This document shows, in pieces, positions 41,266 through 50,258 of a DNA stretch of 64,000 bases; the first letter of the stretch is position 1; each line of letters opens with the position of its first letter. The notes below the pieces were generated by a model. The model was not told where the DNA came from and searched no databases. It saw only the letters and a list, made by a program, of their open reading frames with translations. The DNA lies in contig CP135593.1 of NCBI GenBank assembly GCA_032388755.1, positions 124,001 to 188,000 of the forward strand, written 5' to 3'. Made by a program: the position numbers and the translations under genes. The stretch is from Neisseria sp. DTU_2020_1000833_1_SI_GRL_NUU_006 (GTDB lineage Bacteria > Pseudomonadota > Gammaproteobacteria > Burkholderiales > Neisseriaceae).

Positions 41266-42630
41266 ATGAACACAACATCCCAATTTACCAGCAATTTCTG
41301 GAATATATACATTGCAGTCATCGTCGTGCTCAGTTTTATCGGCTTGGCATGGCTGCTGCTTTCCCAAAACGTTGTGAAGCGTCCTAAAAAGGGCGAAGAA
41401 GTCAAAACGACAGGTCATCAATGGGACGGTATCGAAGAATATAACAACCCGTTGCCACGCTGGTGGTTTTGGCTGTATGTTTTTGTCTGGCTGTTCGGTA
41501 TCGGCTATCTGGTCATGTACCCGGGTTTAGGCGATTATAAAGGCCAGTGGAAATGGAGCAGCCGTGGACAATATGATCAGGAAATGGCTAAAGCAGACCA
41601 GAAGTACGGCAAAGTTTATGCTAAGTTTGCCAATATGCCGATTGAACAAGTGGCAAAAAATCCTGAAGCACACGCCATCGGTCAAAACCTCTTCAATACC
41701 TACTGTATCCAATGTCACGGTTCTGATGCTAAAGGTTCCAAAGGCTTCCCGAATTTGACCGACAACGATTGGTTGTGGGGTGGCGAACCTGAGAAAATCC
41801 ATGAGACCATTGAAAAAGGCCGTACGGCGACGATGCCGGCATGGGGTCCTGCTTTGGGTGAAGAGCGGGTAAAAGATGTGGCAAACTATGTCATGTCCTT
41901 ATCCAAATCCAAAGATCAATACGATGAAGAACGTGCCGCACGCGGTAAAGTATTGTTCAGTGGTCCACCGGCAAACTGCTTTACCTGTCACGGCGACAAA
42001 GGTCAAGGTATCCAAGGACTGGGTCCGAACCTGACCGACAACGTATGGCTGTGGGGCGGTACTCAAAAATCGATTATAGAAACCATCACCAACGGCCGAC
42101 ACAGTCAAATGCCGGCTTGGGGTCGTTTCTTGGATAAAGACAAACTCCACATCATGACTGCGTATGTATGGGGTCTGTCCAATAAAGACGGCAAAGCGCC
42201 CGTGAAAAAAGCCGAAACTGCTCCCGCACCGGCCCCTGCTTCTGCTGCCGCATCATCCGCTGACGTTTCATCTGCGTCCGCACCTGCACAAGCTGAAAAA
42301 GCGGCTTCAGCAGCTGATGCAAAAGCGGCCGCTCCTGCCGAAGCCAAGCCGGCAGAAAAAGCAGATGCTTCTTCTGCCAAAGTGGACGGTAAAGCCGTTT
42401 TTGAAGCCAACTGTAAAATGTGTCACGGCGGTACCATCCCCGGTGCTCCAGGCATAGGTAAGAAAGACGAGTGGGCTCCGCGTATCAAACAAGGTAAGGA
42501 TACCCTGCACAAACACGCGCTCGAAGGCTTTAACTCCATGCCTGCCAAAGGCGGTAACACAAGCCTGAGTGATGACGAAGTCAAAGCAGCGGTTGACTAT
42601 ATGGCCAACCAATCCGGCGCTAAATTCTAA
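41266..42630 (+). CDS. ccoP: Triheme cytochrome cbb3 oxidase subunit III
   Basis: 454 residues. Two N-terminal helices (~9-32 and ~65-85), then two cytochrome domains with CIQCH (147-151) and CFTCH (238-242). An Ala/Pro/Glu-rich linker (~305-375) leads to a third, c5-like domain with CKMCH (383-387). Ordinary CcoP has two haems; the third domain is the neisserial form, known in the gonococcus to pass electrons to the nitrite reductase AniA. Here the frame is intact through to the third domain. A strong terminator follows 12 bp after the stop. Confidence 0.95.
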   Translation: MNTTSQFTSNFWNIYIAVIVVLSFIGLAWLLLSQNVVKRPKKGEEVKTTGHQWDGIEEYNNPLPRWWFWLYVFVWLFGIGYLVMYPGLGDYKGQWKWSSRGQYDQEMAKADQKYGKVYAKFANMPIEQVAKNPEAHAIGQNLFNTYCIQCHGSDAKGSKGFPNLTDNDWLWGGEPEKIHETIEKGRTATMPAWGPALGEERVKDVANYVMSLSKSKDQYDEERAARGKVLFSGPPANCFTCHGDKGQGIQGLGPNLTDNVWLWGGTQKSIIETITNGRHSQMPAWGRFLDKDKLHIMTAYVWGLSNKDGKAPVKKAETAPAPAPASAAASSADVSSASAPAQAEKAASAADAKAAAPAEAKPAEKADASSAKVDGKAVFEANCKMCHGGTIPGAPGIGKKDEWAPRIKQGKDTLHKHALEGFNSMPAKGGNTSLSDDEVKAAVDYMANQSGAKF

Positions 42631-42642
42631 ACCGTAGAAATT

Positions 42643-42674
42643 AAAACGCACCTTTTCATAAGGTGCGTTTTTTT
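42643..42674 (+). terminator. Rho-independent terminator of ccoNOQP
   Basis: AAAACGCACCTT (42643-42654) pairs with AAGGTGCGTTTTTTT (42660-42674) around a 5-nt loop and ends in T7. This one is not DUS-based. Confidence 0.9.
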
Positions 42675-42722
42675 ATGGTCAAGCCATCTGTTTTCATAGC
42701 AATTTAATTTCTGTCTTTATCT

Positions 42723-42829
42723 TATAGTGGATTAAATTCAAACCAGTACGGCGTTGCCTCGCCTTGCCGTACTATCTGTACTGTCTGCGGCTTCGTCGCT
42801 TTGTCCTGATTTAAATTTAATCCACTATA
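42723..42829. repeat. Correia repeat enclosed element, 107-bp form
   Basis: Starts TATAGTGGATTAAATTCAAA and ends TTTAATCCACTATA, with the ccagtacggcgttgcctcgcc core. It lies between the ccoP terminator and the convergent anmK gene. Confidence 0.92.
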
Positions 42830-42905
42830 AATGTGTATGAAATACAGGGAACAGCTTATGGTTTGCTATGGGTCGCAAAGTAACTAATGAAACTATTGAG
42901 ACATA

Positions 42906-44006
42906 TTAGGGATAATGTCCTGCACCCAAAATACAGGATTTTTCTGCCCCTGTCGCATGGTGCGGACTGCTTGGAATTTTATTCATCCAACAGGCCGCAA
43001 GCCAGCCGAAGGCAGCGGCTTCGACCCATTGCGGATCAAGATTGAGTGCTGCTGTACTATGTAATTTCGTGGTAGAGGAAAAAAGTTGGTGCAAATCTTC
43101 CATTAAAACAGGATTGCGGATACCACCGCCACAAACATAAAGATTGCAAACATCAGGAGCGGCAGAGATGGTTGCATCATAAATCGTTTGGGCAGTAAAC
43201 CTGAGTAACGTTCGCAAAATGTCTTCCGGTTTTTCACCACCTTTCAGACGACCTTTCAACCAATCCAATGAAAATAATTCACGCCCGGTACTTTTGGGGT
43301 ATGGGGAGGAAAAATATGGGTGGTCGAGCAGGCGGGTTAGCAGTTCGGGTAAAACGGTTCCTGTTGCCGCAATCAAGCCGTCTTTGTCATAAGGACGTTG
43401 CCAAATGGCTTGCATCCATGCGTCAGACAGCATATTGCCCGGGCCGGTATCAAAGCCGAATGCCGGAGAGGAATTTGGTAGGACGCTGATGTTGGAAATA
43501 CCGCCGATATTCAAAACAACGCGTGTCTCGGAGTCGCTTTGGAACAAGGCTTGATGGAATGCGGGGACAAGAGGGGCGCCTTGTCCGCCTGCCGCTAAAT
43601 CCCTGCTGCGGAAATCGCCGATGGTAAAGATACCGGTCAGATGTGCCAAAAGCGGTAGATCGGCGAGTTGTATGCTGTATCCTGCTTCGGGGGCATGGCG
43701 GACAGTCTGCCCGTGGCAGCCAACGGCGGCAATATCGTAGGCTTGCAGGTTGGTTTGTTTTAGCAGTAAAGAAACCGTATCTGCGTAAAGGCAGCTTAGT
43801 TTTTGAGATAGCAGCATACTGAGATGCAGTTCGTTATTGCCGATATTTTGCAAATCCAGCAATTCATGCCTAAGGTCGTCTGAATAGGGGATGAATGCGT
43901 GGGAAACGGCTTTCAGCCATCGACTGCCTTCCATGCGGATTAAAACTGCGTCCGCACCGTCCATGCTGGTGCCGGACATAATGCCGATATAGTTTCGGAT
44001 ATTCAT
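42906..44006 (-). CDS. anmK: Anhydro-N-acetylmuramic acid kinase
   Basis: 366 residues, ASKHA fold. The N-terminal IGIMSGTSMDGADAVL phosphate loop (~residues 7-22) and VVLNIGGISNISVLP plus DTGPGNMLSD (~170-190) and VCGGGIRNPVLM (~310) are diagnostic. It phosphorylates and opens 1,6-anhydro-MurNAc in cell-wall recycling, giving MurNAc-6-phosphate. Two DUS copies (43243-43254, 43873-43884) lie in frame. Divergent from the phosphate transporter gene. Confidence 0.94.
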   Translation of the reverse strand: MNIRNYIGIMSGTSMDGADAVLIRMEGSRWLKAVSHAFIPYSDDLRHELLDLQNIGNNELHLSMLLSQKLSCLYADTVSLLLKQTNLQAYDIAAVGCHGQTVRHAPEAGYSIQLADLPLLAHLTGIFTIGDFRSRDLAAGGQGAPLVPAFHQALFQSDSETRVVLNIGGISNISVLPNSSPAFGFDTGPGNMLSDAWMQAIWQRPYDKDGLIAATGTVLPELLTRLLDHPYFSSPYPKSTGRELFSLDWLKGRLKGGEKPEDILRTLLRFTAQTIYDATISAAPDVCNLYVCGGGIRNPVLMEDLHQLFSSTTKLHSTAALNLDPQWVEAAAFGWLAACWMNKIPSSPHHATGAEKSCILGAGHYP

Positions 44007-44178
44007 AAAATTGTGATTTTGAAGTAGGCAAAAAGAAACATTGTAACGCTGTTTTAGATTTTATTTGGATTCAGGATTGGAGAAGATAAAGAAATATTTC
44101 AAGAAAGATTGTAAAAAGGTTACAATTAGGTCGAGATTCCGAATCTGCCAACTTTCGTATTTCCAAAGGAAAACTTCC

Positions 44179-45753
44179 ATGGCTCAAACTCAATCGAGTG
44201 CGAACTTGAAGCTTATTAACGCCGCTTTTGCCGCTATGCTGGTGGGCATGGTCGGCTATTTTATTTATTGGGGTCTGGGATATACCCATTACAACAATCC
44301 TATACTTTTCATCATTGCCACGATGTTCGGCGTATTTATGGCATTTAATGTCGGTGGCAACGATATTGCCAACTCGTTCGGAACCAGTGTCGGCTCCGGC
44401 ACGTTGACCATCCCGCAGGCACTCTTGATTGCCGCTGTATTTGAAGTCAGCGGAGCCGTTATAGCGGGTGGCGAGGTTACAGATACCATCCGTAAAGGTA
44501 TTGTCGATTTGAACGGGTTGGATTTGCAACCCATGCAATTCGTCTTCATTATGATGTCAGCCCTTTTGGCAGCGGCATTATGGCTTTTGTTTGCTTCGCG
44601 TAAGGGGCTGCCGGTGTCGACTACCCACGCCATTATCGGCGGTATTGTCGGCAGTGCGTTGTGTATGGCGTTTATGCACAAAATTGATGCGGGTACGCTT
44701 ATCCAATGGGGTAAGCTTGGAGAGATTGCCCTTTCATGGGTATTATCCCCGATGTTGGGTGGGTTGGTTTCCTACCTCGTTTTCTCCCGTATTAAGAAAA
44801 ACGTATTAGACTACAACGACTGGGCAGAAGGAACGCTTAAAACCATCAAGCAGGAAAAGAAGTCATACAAAGAGCAGCACCGTCTTTTCTTTGAAGCCCT
44901 TAGTGAAACTGAAAAAGTCGAATATGCAACCAAAGTAGCGCACGATGCGCAAATTTACGACGAACCCGATTTCGAACCTTCCGAATTACAGTCTGACTAT
45001 TATCGCGGGCTGTATGAATTGGATAACCGGAAAAACAATGTCGATTCCTATAAAGCCCTTCATTCCTGGGTTCCCTTTATCGGCTCGATAGGCGGTATGA
45101 TGATTGCTGCAATGCTGATTTTCAAAGGATTGAACAACTTGCATTTGGGCATGAGCAATGTCAACAGTTTCCTGATTATCTTCATGGTCGGCGCGGCGAT
45201 TTGGATGGCGACATTCGTATTCGCCAAAAGTCTCAAACGAAAAGACCTTGGCAAATCAACCTTTCAAATGTTTTCTTGGATGCAGGTTTTTACCGCATGC
45301 GGCTTTGCATTCAGCCACGGCGCAAATGATATTGCCAATGCCATCGGACCGTTTGCCGCCATTATGGATGCATTGCGTACCAACAGCATTACCGCGCAAA
45401 ATGCCGTCCCGCCTATCGCTATGTTGACCTTTGGTATCGCATTGATTGTCGGGTTATGGTTTGTCGGTAAAGAGGTTATCAAGACCGTCGGGACCAGTCT
45501 GGCGGAAATGCATCCCGCTTCGGGTTTTGCGGCCGAGCTTTCCGCTGCCGCCGTTGTGATGGGTGCATCATTCATGGGATTGCCTGTATCGAGTACCCAT
45601 ATCCTGGTCGGAGCGGTTTTGGGGATCGGCTTGGTTAACCGCAATGCCAACTGGAAACTGATGAAACCCATCGGTTTGGCATGGGTAATTACCTTGCCCG
45701 CAGCCGCAGTTTTGTCTGTGATCTCTTATTTGGTGTTGCAGGCGGTTTTCTAA
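44179..45753 (+). CDS. pitA: Inorganic phosphate transporter (PiT family)
   Basis: 524 residues, about eleven helices with a central cytoplasmic loop (~200-310). The two inverted PiT signatures are present: GGNDIANSFGTSVGSGTL (~57-75) with GLPVSTTHAIIG (~140), and SHGANDIANAIGPFAA (~378-393) with GLPVSSTHILVGAVLG (~472). Symports phosphate with H+ or Na+. Start MAQTQSSAN has AAAGGAAA upstream; the frame is open a further 38 codons. Confidence 0.92.
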   Translation: MAQTQSSANLKLINAAFAAMLVGMVGYFIYWGLGYTHYNNPILFIIATMFGVFMAFNVGGNDIANSFGTSVGSGTLTIPQALLIAAVFEVSGAVIAGGEVTDTIRKGIVDLNGLDLQPMQFVFIMMSALLAAALWLLFASRKGLPVSTTHAIIGGIVGSALCMAFMHKIDAGTLIQWGKLGEIALSWVLSPMLGGLVSYLVFSRIKKNVLDYNDWAEGTLKTIKQEKKSYKEQHRLFFEALSETEKVEYATKVAHDAQIYDEPDFEPSELQSDYYRGLYELDNRKNNVDSYKALHSWVPFIGSIGGMMIAAMLIFKGLNNLHLGMSNVNSFLIIFMVGAAIWMATFVFAKSLKRKDLGKSTFQMFSWMQVFTACGFAFSHGANDIANAIGPFAAIMDALRTNSITAQNAVPPIAMLTFGIALIVGLWFVGKEVIKTVGTSLAEMHPASGFAAELSAAAVVMGASFMGLPVSSTHILVGAVLGIGLVNRNANWKLMKPIGLAWVITLPAAAVLSVISYLVLQAVF

Positions 45754-45770
45754 CTGTTTCGAAAGTCGAA

Positions 45771-45782
45771 AGGTCGTCTGAA
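45771..45782 (+). repeat. Single DUS after the phosphate transporter gene
   Basis: Exact AGGTCGTCTGAA 17 bp after the stop; no complementary arm. Confidence 0.8.
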
Positions 45783-45854
45783 AAATAATTAAGTTTTAAA
45801 CCAGTCTCCAAATATTGGATACTCATAAAAGCTTACTCAGATGCCCTGTACAAG

Positions 45855-45887
45855 CTGAGTTCTGCGTGCTACAGAACTCAGTTTTTT
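45855..45887 (+). terminator. Strong rho-independent terminator
   Basis: CTGAGTTCTG and CAGAACTCAG pair perfectly around a 7-nt loop and are followed by T6. It is about 100 bp after the phosphate transporter stop, the likely end of that transcript. Confidence 0.88.
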
Positions 45888-45938
45888 CAATGTCAAACTA
45901 CACCGCTCCTGATTGTTGTAATCCATACAATCATCTAT

Positions 45939-46366
45939 TTACTTCATCAATCGTGTTACTTTTTTGGTTCCAACCCAATATTGCGGCAATGCGCCTTTTT
46001 CCGTAGTGCCCTTTATGCTGTTCATAGATTTCGGCGATATGTCTATATAAAATACCAACAGAGTAGGAATCATCAAAGCTTCCGATGCCAAGATGAATCC
46101 CCATAAAGGCGAGCGCAGCTCGCCGTTTCTGCTCAAGACATAACGCATCACACGGCTCAAAATCAGCCACTTTATGACGGTAACCATCACGGCAAAGACA
46201 AAGACGGCAGTGCTGACGTCGAGCAAGATCGACATATCTGGCGCATTAATTATGCCAAACAGCAGAAAATCGCCAAAATGACAGGCAGCGTATAGAAATA
46301 ATCAGCAGGATTTTTATAGAGCAGACGCAGAATATCCCAGATATCGATAAGAAAAGAATAAAGCAT
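45939..46366 (-). pseudogene. Frameshifted small membrane protein
   Basis: From ATG 46366 one frame reads MLYSFLIDIWDILRLLYKNPADYFYTLPVILA and then ends within 10 codons. A -1 shift at the TTTT run near 46268 lets the sequence continue as FLLFGIINAPDMSILLDVSTAVFVFAVMVTVIKW... to TRLMK, giving one ~142-residue protein with about three membrane helices. I do not recognise the family with certainty; the second half alone (98 codons from 46235) is open. It could be a sequencing slip or a real inactivation. Confidence 0.5.
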
Positions 46367-46497
46367 TGAATGACGGGTGGTTCGATAAAAAATAGAAGGC
46401 TGGATTTTAGCTGAAAATATAAGATCTAATAAATACAGACGGTGTGATATGAATTGTCGCCACCTGCGAATATCCGCTAGAATACGCGCTTTATGGA

Positions 46498-46509
46498 AGG
46501 TCGTCTGAA
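46498..46509 (+). repeat. Single DUS just before parB
   Basis: Exact AGGTCGTCTGAA ending 11 bp before the parB ATG; the following AAAAGGA is the ribosome binding site. Confidence 0.8.
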
Positions 46510-46520
46510 AAGGATTCAAT

Positions 46521-47378
46521 ATGGCAAAAGCAAAAGGCGGTTTGGGCCGCGGTTTAGATTCCCTGATTTCCAACGGCGTGGACAACAGCAGCAGCGACCG
46601 CCTGACTACCGTCGCCATCAACGACATCCAACCCGGCCGTTATCAGGCGCGGGTACAGATGGACGACGAAGCCTTGCAGGAGCTGGCGGATTCGATTAAA
46701 GCGCAAGGCGTTATCCAGCCGGTCATCGTGCGCGAACACGGCCTTTCCCAATACGAATTGATTGCCGGCGAACGCCGCTGGCGCGCATCCCAACTCGCCG
46801 GACTGACCGAGATTCCGGTCGTCATCAAAACCATCAGCGACGAAACTGCGCTGGCAATGGGTTTGATTGAAAACCTGCAACGCGAAAACTTAAACCCGAT
46901 TGAAGAAGCGCAAGGTTTGAAACGCCTCGCCGACGAGTTCGGACTGGCTCATGAAACCATCGCCAAGGCAGTCGGCAAAAGCCGCAGTGCCATTTCCAAC
47001 AGCCTGCGCCTGTTGAGCCTGCCCGAGCCGGTCCAAGAAATGCTCTACCACCGCCATCTTGAAATGGGACACGCTCGCGCCCTGCTGACCCTGCCCGTGG
47101 TCGAGCAGCTTGAATTGGCGCAAAAAGCAGTAAAAAACGGTTGGTCGGTGCGCGAAGTCGAACGCCGCAGCCAAATCGCCCATCAAACCAAACAGGAAAT
47201 CAAAAAAACCATCAGCCCCGATATACGTCGTCTGAACGACGTGTTGACCGAAAGACTGGGCGTTAATGCGGAAGTCAAAACCACCAATCACAAAAAAGGC
47301 AAAATCGTCCTCCACTTCGATACGCCGGAAACATTTGAGTATTTACTGAAACAATTGGGCATTGATTATCAGATGTAA
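46521..47378 (+). CDS. parB: Chromosome partitioning protein ParB
   Basis: 285 residues. MAKAKGGLGRGLDSLIS start, CTPase motifs box I (IQPGRYQAR) and box II (GERRWRASQLAGL, ~75-88), the helix-turn-helix (AKAVGKSRSAISNSLRLLSLP, ~150-170) and a C-terminal dimerisation domain are all present. It loads on parS sites as a clamp and organises the origin region. It lies directly upstream of the ATP synthase operon; parA is not adjacent and not in this window. Confidence 0.95.
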   Translation: MAKAKGGLGRGLDSLISNGVDNSSSDRLTTVAINDIQPGRYQARVQMDDEALQELADSIKAQGVIQPVIVREHGLSQYELIAGERRWRASQLAGLTEIPVVIKTISDETALAMGLIENLQRENLNPIEEAQGLKRLADEFGLAHETIAKAVGKSRSAISNSLRLLSLPEPVQEMLYHRHLEMGHARALLTLPVVEQLELAQKAVKNGWSVREVERRSQIAHQTKQEIKKTISPDIRRLNDVLTERLGVNAEVKTTNHKKGKIVLHFDTPETFEYLLKQLGIDYQM

Positions 47379-47405
47379 ATTAGGTTGTGCGGAAAATTTA
47401 GAATT

Positions 47406-47448
47406 AAGGTCATCTGAAAACTTATTCTCCGGTTTTCAGATGACTTTT
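47406..47448 (+). terminator. Degenerate inverted DUS pair after parB
   Basis: AGGTCATCTGAAAAC and GTTTTCAGATGACTT, each with the same G-to-A change in the DUS core, pair with each other and are followed by T6. The matching changes on both arms keep the hairpin. Confidence 0.72.
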
Positions 47449-47571
47449 TTATTGAAATAAAATTACTGGGCAATGGCTGTAATTTAATGTAATTTGTGAT
47501 ATGATTGAAAATTGTAGTGTAGAAGTTGGGAATGTGGTAGGGGTTATTATTTGACAAAGATTAACTATCCC

Positions 47572-47600
47572 TTGACGTGTATAGGCTTCTTCATTATATT
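47572..47600 (+). promoter_or_regulatory. Sigma-70 promoter of the atp operon
   Basis: TTGACG (47572-47577), a 17-bp spacer and TATATT (47595-47600) lie 45 bp before atpI. This is the best housekeeping promoter match in the window. Confidence 0.72.
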
Positions 47601-47644
47601 CTAGTATCGCTGCTTGGCCATTTCGTTGTAGCTTCTAAATTTGC

Positions 47645-48001
47645 ATGAATCAGATTTTAGTTTATCAAGTTGTTGTTTTATTAATTATTTCTGCATTAAG
47701 TGCTGTTTTTGCAGGTTTGAATGGATTTTGGTCATCTGTCGTAGGCGGGATTTGTTATTTAGTCCCGTCTTCTATTGCAGTTTTACTTTTAAAACTTTCT
47801 AAGTGCAACCCTTTGTATCATGGTAAGGTTTTCATTATTGGGGAAGTTTTAAAAGTAGTGCTGTCGCTGGTGATGATGCTTGCCGTATTCATGGTTTGGT
47901 ATCAGTCTTTAATATTCTTTCCGTTCTTGTTCGGATTGCTCGGTGTCAGTCATTTGGTTTTTTTATTAGTATTGTTGAGAGTGAAGCATTATGGCAGGTG
48001 A
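47645..48001 (+). CDS. atpI: ATP synthase subunit I
   Basis: 118 residues, four hydrophobic helices (~5-25, 30-50, 68-90, 93-112), small basic loops, matching AtpI. It helps assembly of the c-ring and may take part in Mg2+ or Na+ handling. First gene of atpIBEFHAGDC; its end overlaps atpB by 11 bp. Confidence 0.88.
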   Translation: MNQILVYQVVVLLIISALSAVFAGLNGFWSSVVGGICYLVPSSIAVLLLKLSKCNPLYHGKVFIIGEVLKVVLSLVMMLAVFMVWYQSLIFFPFLFGLLGVSHLVFLLVLLRVKHYGR

Positions 48002-48860
48002 AACAACAATGACCGCTGCCGACTACATCAAGCACCATTTGCAAAGCTTGACCAGTCTGTCGGATGTTGCCCAAGGACAAGGCCTGAAAAATATTGCCGA
48101 TTTTTCGTTTATCAATCTTGATGCGATTTTTTTTGCTGTTTTGTTAGGCGTAATCGGAAGTTTCCTGCTTTGGCGTGGCGCTAAGAAAGCAACTGCAGGC
48201 GTGCCCGGACGTTTTCAGGCTGCTGTAGAGATTTTGTTTGAGTTTGTGGATAATATGTGCAAGAGCATTATTCACAACGAACAATCACGAAAAGCCGTTG
48301 CCCCGTTAGGCTTGACGCTGTTTGTATGGATTTTCCTGATGAATGCCATGGATATGTTGCCGGTAGATTTGCTGCCGTGGCTGTGGCAAAACGCTACCGG
48401 TAACCATCATGCATTGTTGCGCATTGTGCCGACTGCGGATTTGAATACCACGTTGGCGTTGGCTATCGGAGTCTTGTTAATTTGTATTTATTACAATATC
48501 AAAATCAAAGGTGTTCGTGGTTGGATTCATGAGTTGTTTACTGCCCCGTTCGGCGCCATGCTTGCTCCCGTCAACTTCTTTTTGAATCTGGTCGAATTCC
48601 TCTCTAAAACCGTTTCTCATGGGATGCGGTTGTTCGGTAATATGTATGCCGGCGAGCTGGTATTCCTTCTGATTGCTTTACTGGGTGGTGCCTGGGCAAC
48701 ATCTGGAAGCGTTGAAGTGTTGGATCCAGTTCTGTTTGGTTTTCACATTCTTGCCGGATTGGCATGGGCGATTTTCCATATTTTGGTGATTACCCTGCAG
48801 GCATTTATCTTTATGGCTTTAGCGTTTGTCTATATCGGACAAGCTCATGATGCCCACTAA
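47991..48860 (+). CDS. atpB: ATP synthase subunit a
   Basis: 289 residues, membrane protein. The conserved Arg needed for proton transfer is in the helix MRLFGNMYAGELVFLLIALLG (~residues 209-229), and later His/Gln residues line the half channels. Start at 47991 gives the usual neisserial N-terminus MAGETTMTAAD; an ATG at 48009 is an alternative with a better spaced AGGTG. It overlaps atpI. Confidence 0.96.
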   Translation: MAGETTMTAADYIKHHLQSLTSLSDVAQGQGLKNIADFSFINLDAIFFAVLLGVIGSFLLWRGAKKATAGVPGRFQAAVEILFEFVDNMCKSIIHNEQSRKAVAPLGLTLFVWIFLMNAMDMLPVDLLPWLWQNATGNHHALLRIVPTADLNTTLALAIGVLLICIYYNIKIKGVRGWIHELFTAPFGAMLAPVNFFLNLVEFLSKTVSHGMRLFGNMYAGELVFLLIALLGGAWATSGSVEVLDPVLFGFHILAGLAWAIFHILVITLQAFIFMALAFVYIGQAHDAH

Positions 48861-48931
48861 ATTTTCTAGGTGGTTTTATTTTTGTTTGTAGTTATTTGTA
48901 GTTTAACCTTTGTTTTTTTAAGGAGTTTAAA

Positions 48932-49168
48932 ATGGGTTTGATTGCTATTGCATGTGGTTTGATCGTTGCATTGGGTGCATTGGGTGCCTCTATCGGTATC
49001 GCAATGGTAGGTTCTAAATATTTAGAATCTTCTGCTCGCCAACCCGAGTTGATTGGCCCTCTGCAAACTAAGTTGTTCCTGATAGCCGGTCTGATTGATG
49101 CTGCGTTCCTGATTGGTGTGGCTATTGCACTGTTGTTCGCCTTTGTTAACCCGTTTGCAGGTGCATAA
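48932..49168 (+). CDS. atpE: ATP synthase subunit c
   Basis: 78 residues, two helices in a hairpin. The proton-carrying acid in the second helix is Asp in IAGLIDAAFLIGVA (~residue 60); the first helix has the GALGASIGIAMVG glycine pattern. No Na+-binding residue pattern is evident, so a proton-driven ring is expected. AAGGAG gives a strong ribosome binding site, fitting the high copy number of c. Confidence 0.96.
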   Translation: MGLIAIACGLIVALGALGASIGIAMVGSKYLESSARQPELIGPLQTKLFLIAGLIDAAFLIGVAIALLFAFVNPFAGA

Positions 49169-49239
49169 TCAAACGGCGTGATCCGTCTAGGTACAGACTT
49201 TGGTCTGTTTGATTAACACTAGTACGAAGGTTAACTAAC

Positions 49240-49710
49240 GTGAATATTAATGCAACCTTATTCGCTCAAATCATCGTCTTTTTCGGTTTGGTTTGGTTTA
49301 CCATGAAATTTGTGTGGCCGCCGATCGCAAAAGCATTGGATGAGCGTGCCGCAAAAATTGCCGAAGGCTTGGCTGCAGCCGAGCGCGGTAAGAGCGATTT
49401 TGAACAGGCAGAGAAGAAAGTTGCAGAACTCTTGGCTGAAGGGCGTAACCAAGTTTCCGAAATGGTAGCTAACGCCGAAAAACGTGCCGCCAAAATCGTA
49501 GAAGAAGCGAAAGAACAAGCTTCTGTCGAGGCAGTGCGGATTACAGCACAAGCTAAAGCCGATGCCCAGCAAGAAATGAATCGTGCACGCGAAGTTTTGC
49601 GTGAACAGGTTGCTGCGTTGGCGGTTAAAGGTGCCGAGTCTATTTTGCGCAGTGAAGTTGATACTTCAAAACACGCGCAGCTGCTCAGTGCTTTAAAACA
49701 GGAGCTGTAA
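49240..49710 (+). CDS. atpF: ATP synthase subunit b
   Basis: 156 residues: one N-terminal helix (LFAQIIVFFGLVWFTMKFVWPPI) then a long charged coiled-coil (Ala/Glu/Lys-rich) forming the peripheral stalk. The start is GTG, MNINATLFAQ, with AAGG about 10 bases upstream. Confidence 0.95.
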   Translation: MNINATLFAQIIVFFGLVWFTMKFVWPPIAKALDERAAKIAEGLAAAERGKSDFEQAEKKVAELLAEGRNQVSEMVANAEKRAAKIVEEAKEQASVEAVRITAQAKADAQQEMNRAREVLREQVAALAVKGAESILRSEVDTSKHAQLLSALKQEL

Positions 49711-49714
49711 TCTT

Positions 49715-50248
49715 ATGGCTGAGTTCGCAACGATTGCCAGACCTTATGCGAAAGCATTGTTTAATCTGGCGCAGGAAAAAAACCAAATTGAGTCTTGGTT
49801 GGGCGGACTGGAAGAATTAGCCGCGGTTGTTCAAAATCAGAAAGTGATTTCTTTGATCGAGCAACCTGAAACAAATACTTCTGAAAAGGTGAATTTGCTT
49901 GCCAAACTCGTTGAGTTAAAAAGTAATGAATTGAAAAATTTCATTACTGTTTTGGCAGAGCAAAAACGTTTGCCAGTATTGCCTGAAATCTATGCTCAAT
50001 ATCAAGCTTTAACCTTGTCATTCAATCATACTAAGTCCGCTGTAATTTACAGTGCTTATCCATTGACTGAAGAACAACTGGCTGAGTTGGCTGAAATATT
50101 GAAAAAACGCTTTGACAGTAAGTTGCGGATTACAACTGAAGTTGCGCCTGAATTAATTGGCGGTGTCAAAGTTGAAGTGGGTGACCAGGTCTTGGATTTG
50201 TCGGTGCAGGGTAAATTGAATGCCCTGTATGCGACTATGACAAATTAG
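49715..50248 (+). CDS. atpH: ATP synthase subunit delta
   Basis: 177 residues, OSCP/delta family, with ATIARPYAKALFNLAQ at the N-terminus and the C-terminal LIGGVKVEVGDQVLDLSVQGKL segment. It connects the peripheral stalk to the F1 head. Starts 4 bp after atpF. Confidence 0.95.
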   Translation: MAEFATIARPYAKALFNLAQEKNQIESWLGGLEELAAVVQNQKVISLIEQPETNTSEKVNLLAKLVELKSNELKNFITVLAEQKRLPVLPEIYAQYQALTLSFNHTKSAVIYSAYPLTEEQLAELAEILKKRFDSKLRITTEVAPELIGGVKVEVGDQVLDLSVQGKLNALYATMTN

Positions 50249-50258
50249 GAGAGTTTTC

